A stretch of DNA of 5,876 bases, taken from assembly GCA_030754475.1 (NCBI GenBank), contig JASMAE010000026.1, positions 1 through 5,876 of the forward strand, read 5' to 3'. Below the pieces are notes generated by a model. It saw only the letters and a list, made by a program, of their open reading frames with translations. It was not told where the DNA came from and made no database searches. The DNA comes from Rhodospirillales bacterium (lineage in GTDB: Bacteria > Pseudomonadota > Alphaproteobacteria > Rhodospirillales > JASLLV01). Within the stretch, counting starts at the first letter, position 1. Every line of letters starts with the position of its first letter. Shown one piece after another: positions 1 through 4,946 of the stretch. The position numbers were made by a program, and so were the translations under genes.

Positions 1-1670
1 TGGAAAACCAGACCCTGGCCTCCATCACCTTTCAGAACTATTTCCGCCTCTTCCCCAAGCTCGCGGGCATGACCGGCACCGCCATGACCGAGGCCGGCGA
101 GTTTTCGGAGATCTACAAACTGGAAGTCATCGATATCCCGACGGACCTGCCGTGCATCCGCGACGACATGGACGACGAGGTCTATCGAACGGCGAACGAG
201 AAATACGACGCCATCCTCGAATTCATCGGGGAATGCCGCGACCGCGGCCAGCCCGCCCTGGTCGGCACGGTCTCGATCGAGAAGTCCGAGCATCTCTCGC
301 GGCTTCTGAAGAAGAGCAAGGTCCCGCACCAGGTCCTCAACGCCCGCTTCCACGAACAAGAGGCCTCCATCATCATCCAGGCTGGCGTTTCGGGCGCCAT
401 CACCATCGCCACCAACATGGCCGGGCGCGGAACCGACATCCAGCTCGGCGGCAACTCCGATATGCGCGTCCGCCAGGAACTGGAAGGGATCGACGACGAG
501 GCGGAGCGCGCCAAGCGCACGGACCGTATCCGCGAAGAGGTCGCCCAGGACAAGCGCAAGGTGATCGAGGCCGGCGGGCTCGTCATCATCTGCACCGAAC
601 GGCACGAGAGCCGACGCATCGACAACCAGTTGCGCGGCCGTTCGGGCCGCCAGGGCGATCCGGGGGCTTCGAAGTTTTTCCTGTCGCTCGAGGACGACCT
701 CATGCGCATCTTCGGCTCCGAGCGCATCGACGGCATGCTCCGGAAGCTCGGGCTCGAAGACGGCGAGGCCATCGTCCATCCGTGGGTGAACAAGGCGCTC
801 GAGAAGGCGCAGCAGAAGGTCGAGGCGCGCAACTTCGAGATCCGCAAGAACCTCTTGAAGTTCGACGACGTCATGAACGACCAACGCAAGGTCATCTACG
901 AACAGCGCAAGGAGCTGATGGACGCCGACGACATTTCGGCGACCGTGTCCGACATGCGCCACGAGGTGCTCGACGACATGGTGGCGCGCTGCATCCCTGA
1001 GAAGGCGTATCCCGAGCAGTGGAACACGGGCGCGCTGCACGAAGAGGCGATGCGGATGTTCGGGCTCGATCTGCCCGTGGCCGACTGGGCCCGCGAGGAA
1101 GGAATCGCCGACGCCGAGATCCGCGAGCGCTTGGCCGACGCGGTCGAGCGCAGGATGGCGCAAAAGGCCGCCAACTACGGCGCCGAGGTCGTGCGAATGG
1201 TGGAGAAAAGCCTCCTCCTCCAGATCCTCGATCAGGTTTGGAAAGAGCATCTGCTGACCCTTGACCACCTGCGCCAGGGCATCGGGCTGCGCGCCTACGG
1301 GCAGCGCGACCCCTTGAACGAATACAAGAGAGAGGCGTTCAATCTGTTCGAATCCATGCTGATGGGCTTGCGCGAACGGGTGATTACCGTGCTCTCGCAT
1401 TTCGAGCTGCAGATCGACCCGGCCGAGGGTTTGGCGTTGCAACGCCCGCGCACCGATGTGGTCGAGACCCGCGAGGATCCAGCCTTCGCCGGAGCCGGAG
1501 CCGTTCCTGACCGAGAGCCCCGGTCGGGGCAAGCGCCGGTGCGCGTCAGGGCGCGCTCCGCCGTCGTCGACCCCCTCGAACCCGCGACCTGGGGGCGGGT
1601 CCCGCGCAACGCGCCGTGCCCCTGCGGGTCCGGCAAGAAATACAAGCACTGCCACGGCGCCGCGAATTGA
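1..1670 (+). CDS. secA: SecA preprotein translocase ATPase, C-terminal ~60% (5' end outside window)
   Basis: SecA is the cytoplasmic motor that uses ATP to push unfolded preproteins through SecYEG. The frame is open from base 3, so this is the 3' part of the gene: 555 visible residues against about 900 in full-length homologues. The fragment opens with the conserved stretch ENQTLASITFQNYF, then LAGMTGTA. NBD2 follows, with NARFHEQEA (~113-121), helicase motif V TIATNMAGRGTD (~134-145) and motif VI RRIDNQLRGRSGRQGDPG (~204-221). Next come the helical scaffold (NEIRKNLLKFDDVMN-like region, ~275-305), the wing region and the conserved VWKEHLLTLDHLRQGIGLRAYGQ helix. After a variable Pro/Arg-rich linker the protein ends in a zinc-binding SEC-C tail, with C539, C541, C550 and H551 of the visible fragment, used for SecB and phospholipid contact. 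The usual Gly in IGTERHES is Cys here (IICTERHES). NBD1 with Walker A lies upstream of the window. The stop is TGA at 1668-1670. Identification is secure. Confidence 0.98.
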   Translation, partial: ENQTLASITFQNYFRLFPKLAGMTGTAMTEAGEFSEIYKLEVIDIPTDLPCIRDDMDDEVYRTANEKYDAILEFIGECRDRGQPALVGTVSIEKSEHLSRLLKKSKVPHQVLNARFHEQEASIIIQAGVSGAITIATNMAGRGTDIQLGGNSDMRVRQELEGIDDEAERAKRTDRIREEVAQDKRKVIEAGGLVIICTERHESRRIDNQLRGRSGRQGDPGASKFFLSLEDDLMRIFGSERIDGMLRKLGLEDGEAIVHPWVNKALEKAQQKVEARNFEIRKNLLKFDDVMNDQRKVIYEQRKELMDADDISATVSDMRHEVLDDMVARCIPEKAYPEQWNTGALHEEAMRMFGLDLPVADWAREEGIADAEIRERLADAVERRMAQKAANYGAEVVRMVEKSLLLQILDQVWKEHLLTLDHLRQGIGLRAYGQRDPLNEYKREAFNLFESMLMGLRERVITVLSHFELQIDPAEGLALQRPRTDVVETREDPAFAGAGAVPDREPRSGQAPVRVRARSAVVDPLEPATWGRVPRNAPCPCGSGKKYKHCHGAAN

Positions 1671-1691
1671 GGCGTCGCGCCGGCCGGGACC

Positions 1692-1695
1692 GAGG
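1692..1695 (+). promoter_or_regulatory. Ribosome binding site fixing the glycosyltransferase start
   Basis: GAGG sits 7 bases before ATG 1703. An earlier in-frame ATG at 1616 would overlap secA and add an Arg-rich leader that is simply the SEC-C tail read in another frame, so 1703 is the better start. Confidence 0.6.
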
Positions 1696-1702
1696 ACGAG
1701 CG

Positions 1703-2602
1703 ATGACCGAACCGGCGGTGGCAAGCACGGCGGACCCGTGGCAACGGGTCACCGTGGTGATGGTCGTCCACAACTCGCGCTACATCCTACCCGCCTCGCT
1801 CGGCGCGCTCACGGAAGCGCCCCGCGTCGTAATCGTCGATACGCTCAGCACCGACGGGACCGCCGAAGCGGCGACGGCGCTGCACGCTTGCGCCAGCATC
1901 ATCCACAATACCGAGGACCACGGCCTCGCCTGGGCGAGCAACCTGGGATTCGCCGCGGCCGAGACCGAATATGTCCTGCACCTCAACCCGGACGCCGAAG
2001 TCGCGCCGGGGTGCGTAGAGCGCTTGATCGCCACGGCGGATTCGTTCCCCGACGCGATCGCGATCGCGCCGCTTCTCACCAACCGGCGCGGCGACATGGA
2101 ACTCGACGTCATGCATGCCTGGGAGCGCAACCACCACAAGATCGCGCACGTCCCGTCGGGACCGTTCTGCACCTGGTTCCTGACGGGCGCCGTGGTTCTG
2201 TGGCGGACCCGGGCGTTCCGCGCCATCGGCGGCTTCGACGAAAGCTTCTTCCTCTATGCCGAGGACGCCGACATCTCGCTCAGGGCGACGCGGGCGGGCT
2301 ACGGCCTTATCGTCGACCCGAGCGCCCGGGCGCGACACCTGGGCGGTGCGTCCGAGGGCGTCAGCTTACGCACACGGCTGCGCAAGGACTGGAACATGAC
2401 CTGGGGCCACCTTCATTGCGAGCGCAAACACGGAGGCGAGGCGGAGGCCAAGAACGAAGCCCGCCGGTTCGTACGCCGGTTCGCGCGCGAGGCACTGGTC
2501 GGACTCGCGACCCTTCGGCCGCGCAAGTGTCTCAGCAACCTCGCCAAGGCCCGCGCGGCGCGAGGCTTCTTGCGCGGCGATGCGCCGTGGGGACGGCCTT
2601 GA
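1703..2602 (+). CDS. GT2-type glycosyltransferase (WbbL/rhamnosyltransferase-like)
   Basis: This is a probable inverting family 2 glycosyltransferase that moves a sugar from a nucleotide-sugar donor to a glycan or lipid-linked acceptor at the cytoplasmic face of the membrane. The protein is 299 residues with a GT-A fold. Visible elements are the first strand VTVVMVVHN (~16-24), the nucleotide-binding strand VVIVDTLSTDGT (~42-53), the metal-site NPD of LHLNPDAEV (N95-D97), the acceptor segment FLTGAVVLW (~159-167), GGFDESFFLYAEDADISLR (176-194) with the catalytic-base ED at 187-188, and ARHLGG with H212. The usual VDN(x)S(x)DG carries Thr instead of Asn. The C-terminal ~80 residues are basic, with no clear transmembrane helix. 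The frame is open further upstream into secA, but ATG 1703 is preferred because GAGG (1692-1695) lies 7 bases before it. It starts 32 bases after secA with no terminator visible, so cotranscription is possible. Family assignment is firm; donor and acceptor cannot be read from sequence. Confidence 0.9.
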   Translation: MTEPAVASTADPWQRVTVVMVVHNSRYILPASLGALTEAPRVVIVDTLSTDGTAEAATALHACASIIHNTEDHGLAWASNLGFAAAETEYVLHLNPDAEVAPGCVERLIATADSFPDAIAIAPLLTNRRGDMELDVMHAWERNHHKIAHVPSGPFCTWFLTGAVVLWRTRAFRAIGGFDESFFLYAEDADISLRATRAGYGLIVDPSARARHLGGASEGVSLRTRLRKDWNMTWGHLHCERKHGGEAEAKNEARRFVRRFAREALVGLATLRPRKCLSNLAKARAARGFLRGDAPWGRP

Positions 2603-2625
2603 GAACCCGCGCAATCCCAAATGTG

Positions 2626-2653
2626 TTGACCGCTCGGCGGCGTCGGCCATAGT
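2626..2653 (+). promoter_or_regulatory. Candidate sigma70-type promoter for the methyltransferase
   Basis: TTGACC (2626-2631; 5 of 6 to TTGACA) and CATAGT (2648-2653; 4 of 6 to TATAAT) are separated by 16 bases in the 83-base gap between the glycosyltransferase stop and the methyltransferase start. A transcript would begin near 2660 and leave about 25 bases of leader with the ribosome binding site. It is a consensus match only; the methyltransferase could equally be read through from upstream. Confidence 0.45.
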
Positions 2654-2672
2654 TCCGAAGATCAGGTCGCTT

Positions 2673-2678
2673 GAGGAA
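2673..2678 (+). promoter_or_regulatory. Strong ribosome binding site selecting the GTG start at 2686
   Basis: GAGGAA lies 7 bases before GTG 2686. A longer in-frame reading could begin at TTG 2671, but that codon directly abuts and overlaps this Shine-Dalgarno sequence and has no good site of its own. The GTG is therefore the likely start. Confidence 0.7.
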
Positions 2679-2685
2679 CGGGATC

Positions 2686-3390
2686 GTGAGCTTCGACAAA
2701 CCTGAGGACTTCTACGCGGTCTACGACGAGTACAAGAACTACGCGTCGCCCGATTTGCGCGGAAAACACGTCCGCTGGATGGACCGCGAGTTCTGGGGAC
2801 CCGCGCAATGCGACGCCGGAATGTCGTTCCTCGAGATCGGCTGCGGAACCGGACAGTTCCTGAAATACCTGCACCACAAGGGCGCGCGTCGCTTCGTCGG
2901 AATTGACCTCGACCCCAAGGTGCTCGGGTACCTGCCGGACGAGCTTTCCGCCCGCGTTCGCATCACAGATTGCGGCGACGACGGCCCGTTCGACCGGGTG
3001 TTCCTGCTCGACGTGCTCGAGCATTTCTCGGCGTACGAGGGTGTCGCGCTGCTCGAGCGCATCAAAACCGTACTCGCCCAAGACGCATTGGTCACCGTGC
3101 GGGTTCCCAACATGGCGTCGCCCTGGGCCGCGCAGCACCAATACGCGGACTTGACCCACAAGACCGCCTTCGCGCCCGGGAACCTGCGTCAACTCGGAAT
3201 CGCGGCCGGGTTCGACACCGTGGCCCTGGTGCCCGAGCGGCGCGGCAGCCGGTTTCGCCGCTTCACCGAAGATCGGCTGCACGGGTTCCTCTCGCGGCTC
3301 TTGACCGACACGCCGCCGCTTTGGAGCCCGCTCATGATCTCGGTGTTCAAGCCGAAGCCAGAGGGCGCGAAGGGCGCGCGCACACCATGA
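2686..3390 (+). CDS. Class I SAM-dependent methyltransferase
   Basis: This is a soluble 234-residue Rossmann-fold methyltransferase of the Methyltransf_11/23 kind. Motif I is FLEIGCGTGQFL (about 48-59), the SAM-ribose acid is in VGIDLDP (D74, D76), and the motif IV region is DRVFLLDVLEHF (about 103-114). VPNMASPW (~140-147) and YADLTHKTAFAPGNLRQL (153-170) match the tail pattern of methyltransferases common in polysaccharide gene clusters, where DLTH...F precedes a 'sink into AAGF' helix (~173-176). The start is GTG 2686, set by GAGGAA. TTG 2671 would add five residues. The stop TGA overlaps the ATG of the next, broken gene (ATGA, 3387-3390), which suggests translational coupling in an ancestral operon. 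With the adjacent glycosyltransferase, a role in O-methylating a glycan or related surface molecule is plausible, but the substrate is not shown by the sequence. Confidence 0.88.
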   Translation: MSFDKPEDFYAVYDEYKNYASPDLRGKHVRWMDREFWGPAQCDAGMSFLEIGCGTGQFLKYLHHKGARRFVGIDLDPKVLGYLPDELSARVRITDCGDDGPFDRVFLLDVLEHFSAYEGVALLERIKTVLAQDALVTVRVPNMASPWAAQHQYADLTHKTAFAPGNLRQLGIAAGFDTVALVPERRGSRFRRFTEDRLHGFLSRLLTDTPPLWSPLMISVFKPKPEGAKGARTP

Positions 3391-3665
3391 CACCCGCCAC
3401 GCGCATGGTCTTGAGACGGCTTCTCTTCGTCCCTCCGGTTGTCTTCGGCATCGCGCTCGTGGCCTAGGCCCTCGCCCAACGCGACCCGCCCTGGAGGATT
3501 CCGATCCGCGAGGCGGCCATCAAGGTGCGGACGATCAAGGCGCCCTCGGTCTCGGTAATCCCGCGCGCGCTCGGCTACGGCAACGTGCAGCCGGGCAACG
3601 TCTGGGAGGCGGTCGCCGAGGAGGACACCAACCCACCCGCGGCAGAGGCCGCGCCGGCGCACTGA
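3387..3665 (+). pseudogene. Broken RND-efflux periplasmic adaptor (HlyD/AcrA-type), N-terminal remnant
   Basis: The frame opens at ATG 3387, four bases overlapping the methyltransferase stop, or at ATG 3405. It encodes a basic start and a hydrophobic anchor (MVLRRLLFVPPVVFGIALVA), then hits TAG at 3465-3467. The same frame then continues with family-like sequence: QRDPPWRIPIREAAIKVRTI, then APSVSVIPRALGYGNVQPGN and VWEAVAE. This matches my memory of the N-terminus of alphaproteobacterial membrane fusion proteins of RND pumps: inner-membrane anchor, linker and first beta-barrel strand. The TAG could arise from TAC/TAT (Tyr) by one change. After VWEAVAE the similarity stops and a short Ala/Pro-rich tail ends at TGA 3663-3665. 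The coiled-coil hairpin, lipoyl domain and the rest of a usual ~350-400-residue protein are missing, and no pump gene follows. The short tail could be the original C-terminus joined by an internal deletion. A 26-residue product or rare stop readthrough is possible, but neither could form a working adaptor. Confidence 0.75.
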
Positions 3666-3677
3666 CCGGACGGTCGT

Positions 3678-3714
3678 GAAAAAGTCCCTCGCCTTTGGCT
3701 CGGTATACTTTTTC
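3678..3714. terminator. Candidate bidirectional terminator hairpin
   Basis: GAAAAAGT (3678-3685) and ACTTTTTC (3707-3714) are perfect 8-base inverted arms. They enclose a small inner GCC-TTT-GGC hairpin (3691-3699). The A-tract and T-tract flank the structure symmetrically, so a transcript from either side would end in a U-run, which suits a convergent junction. The inner stem is short and the pairing between the two parts is interrupted, so terminator strength is uncertain. Confidence 0.4.
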
Positions 3715-3731
3715 CCGGTGTGAGTACGGCC

Positions 3732-3766
3732 AAATCGGCCCTTGAGGCGGCGCGGCAGGCCGATTT
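3732..3766. repeat. Perfect 9-base inverted repeat (stem-loop 2)
   Basis: AAATCGGCC (3732-3740) and GGCCGATTT (3758-3766) are exact reverse complements around a 17-base GC-rich loop. There is no U-tract directly after it on either strand, so it is not a classical terminator. Confidence 0.6.
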
Positions 3767-3775
3767 AACATTCTT

Positions 3776-3806
3776 CTTCCGACCACGCCATTCGGCGTGT
3801 CGGAAG
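3776..3806. repeat. Strong 13-base-pair hairpin with one bulge (stem-loop 3)
   Basis: CTTCCGA (3776-3782) pairs with TCGGAAG (3800-3806) and CACGCC (3784-3789) with GGCGTG (3794-3799). The loop is ATTC and the only unpaired stem base is C3783. It is the most stable structure in the region. The shape (GC-rich stem, tiny loop, one bulge) recalls REP-type extragenic palindromes. No U-tract follows on either strand. Confidence 0.65.
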
Positions 3807-3816
3807 CCTTCGCAAG

Positions 3817-3841
3817 GATTTGCGCCCTTCGTCGGCAAATC
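3817..3841. repeat. Perfect 7-base inverted repeat (stem-loop 4)
   Basis: GATTTGC (3817-3823) and GCAAATC (3835-3841) are exact reverse complements around an 11-base loop. It begins 10 bases after stem-loop 3. By itself a 7-base repeat is weak; its place in a series makes it worth recording. Confidence 0.45.
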
Positions 3842-3956
3842 ATTGCAAAGGAGAACAAGCAAAAGCCGCGCGCCGGACCGTCCCGAGCCTGTCTTTCTCA
3901 TTGTAAACATTGAAGAAAAGTGCGGCTTCCGCGCGGGCGAGGGCCTTTCTTCACAG

Positions 3957-3988
3957 TCGACTGACCGCCCCAGCAACGCGTCAGTCGA
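3957..3988 (-). repeat. Inverted repeat spanning the accA stop codon
   Basis: TCGACTGAC (3957-3965) and GTCAGTCGA (3980-3988) are exact 9-base inverted arms with a 14-base loop; the accA stop (3981-3983) lies inside one arm. The first arm also overlaps the 10-base palindrome CAGTCGACTG (3954-3963). In the accA transcript this would fold at the very end of the gene and could protect the 3' end or help termination, but only a purine-rich stretch follows, not a U-run. Confidence 0.5.
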
Positions 3989-4937
3989 GCCCGTTCTTTC
4001 CCATCGCCAGGAACTTCTCGCGCCGCGTCGCCTTGAGGGCAGGACCGCTGAGCGCGGCCAACGACTCGAGAGCGTTTTCGAGCGCCTCGCCGACGGCGGC
4101 GATTGTCGCCGAACCGTCGCGATGGGCGCCGCCGAGGGGCTCGGCGATGATCGTGTCGATTACGCCAAGCGCGAGAAGGTCACTCGCGGTCAGCTTCAGG
4201 GCCTCCGCCGCCTCTTGAACCGGCTCGCCGTCGCGCCACAGGATGGACGCGCAGCCTTCGGGCGAGATCACCGAATAGACGGCGTGCTCCAGCATCATCA
4301 CCGTATTGGCGGCGGCCAGCGCGATCGCGCCACCCGAGCCTCCTTCGCCCAGAATGACGCTGATCAGCGGCACCTCGATATCGAGACAGACCTGGATGCT
4401 GCCGGCGATGGCCGCGGCTTGGCCGCGCTCCTCGGCGTCGACGCCGGGATAGGCGCCGGCCGTGTCCACCATGGTGATCACCGGCAGGCCGAAGCGGTGG
4501 CCGAGCCGCATGAGGCGCTGGGCCTTGCGGTATCCCTCGGGGCGGGCCATCCCGAAATTGTGGCGAATCCGCGATTCCGTGTCGGCTCCCTTTTCGTGGC
4601 CGATGATCACGCAACTGCGACCGCGAAACCGTCCCAATCCGCCGATCACGGCCCGGTCCTCGGCAAAGGTTCGGTCACCGGCGAGGAGAGTGAAGTCTTC
4701 GACGAGCGCACGGACGTAATCGAGCATGTGGGGCCGGTCGGGGTGGCGCGCGACCTGGGTTGTCTGCCAGGGCGTGAGCTTGGCGTAAGTCTGGCCGAGC
4801 ATCTTTTCGAGCCTCGACTGAAGGCGCGCGAGCTCGTCCCAGTCGGTCTCGGCGTCGCCATTATCGCCGCGCTTGAGCTCCTCGATTTGACCTTCGAGGG
4901 CCGCGATCGGCTTTTCGAAATCGAGGAAGTTGCGCAT
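3981..4937 (-). CDS. accA: Acetyl-CoA carboxylase carboxyltransferase subunit alpha
   Basis: AccA pairs with AccD in the A2B2 carboxyltransferase, which moves the carboxyl group from carboxybiotin on AccB to acetyl-CoA and makes malonyl-CoA for fatty acid synthesis. The protein is 318 residues, full length for the family (E. coli 319). The order is an N-terminal helical segment (MRNFLDFEKPIAALEGQIEEL), LTPWQTTQVARHPDRP (~54-69), the crotonase-like core with HEKGADTESRIRHNFGMARPEGYRKA (114-139), TMVDTAGAYPGVDAEERGQ (155-173), GEGGSGGAIALA (197-208) with the oxyanion-hole glycines, and ISPEGCASILWRD (224-236). All signature motifs look intact. The start is ATG (4937-4935). It begins 9 bases after the xerD stop with only a weak ribosome binding site, so it is probably cotranscribed with xerD and may depend on translational coupling. 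The neighbour accD is not in the window. Confidence 0.98.
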   Translation of the reverse strand: MRNFLDFEKPIAALEGQIEELKRGDNGDAETDWDELARLQSRLEKMLGQTYAKLTPWQTTQVARHPDRPHMLDYVRALVEDFTLLAGDRTFAEDRAVIGGLGRFRGRSCVIIGHEKGADTESRIRHNFGMARPEGYRKAQRLMRLGHRFGLPVITMVDTAGAYPGVDAEERGQAAAIAGSIQVCLDIEVPLISVILGEGGSGGAIALAAANTVMMLEHAVYSVISPEGCASILWRDGEPVQEAAEALKLTASDLLALGVIDTIIAEPLGGAHRDGSATIAAVGEALENALESLAALSGPALKATRREKFLAMGKNGLD

Positions 4938-4946
4938 TGATTCGTT

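Larger units (their letters stand above)
3666..3980. other. Gene-free convergent intergenic region, rich in inverted repeats
   Basis: The stretch lies between the adaptor remnant (+) and the end of accA (-) and is visibly less GC-rich than its flanks. I find no convincing gene: the open frames here are antisense extensions of accA or lack any recognisable protein pattern. It holds four successive hairpins (3678-3841, listed separately) and an inverted repeat at the accA end. There is also a short GCGG-CTT-CCGC hairpin (3922-3932), which on the minus strand is followed by ACTTTTC and could weakly serve as an accA terminator. TATACT (3704-3709) resembles a -10 box but has no matching -35 at normal spacing. 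Bases 3842-3921 show nothing I can name; AAGGAG at 3848-3853 is not followed by a start codon. Confidence 0.7.

Noticed and set aside
182..895. 237-residue minus-strand open frame opposite secA
   Set aside because: It is antisense to unambiguous SecA, rich in Ser/Arg/Met in the pattern of a GC-rich shadow frame, and has no recognisable domain.
2662..3393. 243-residue minus-strand open frame opposite the methyltransferase
   Set aside because: Antisense to a gene with clear SAM-binding motifs; composition is typical of a shadow frame.
3465..3467. TAG as a recoded codon (pyrrolysine or programmed readthrough)
   Set aside because: Pyrrolysine use is not expected in this kind of organism, and the frame after the stop is itself truncated before the functional adaptor domains, so decay is simpler.
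3676..3723. 15-codon GTG-started frame (KKSLAFGSVYFF) after the adaptor remnant
   Set aside because: No ribosome binding site, and the sequence is fully explained by the inverted repeat at 3678-3714.
3863..3928. AAGCCGC / GCGGCTT inverted pair
   Set aside because: Seven bases separated by about 50 in GC-rich DNA is near chance level; the short GCGG-CTT-CCGC hairpin uses the same bases.
3575..3976. 133-residue minus-strand open frame across the intergenic region
   Set aside because: It reads through all four hairpins, has no good ribosome binding site that I can see and no recognisable motif.
3720..4940. 406-codon plus-strand open frame
   Set aside because: From 3981 on it is the antisense shadow of accA, and its first part runs through the hairpin region. 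No family pattern is visible.
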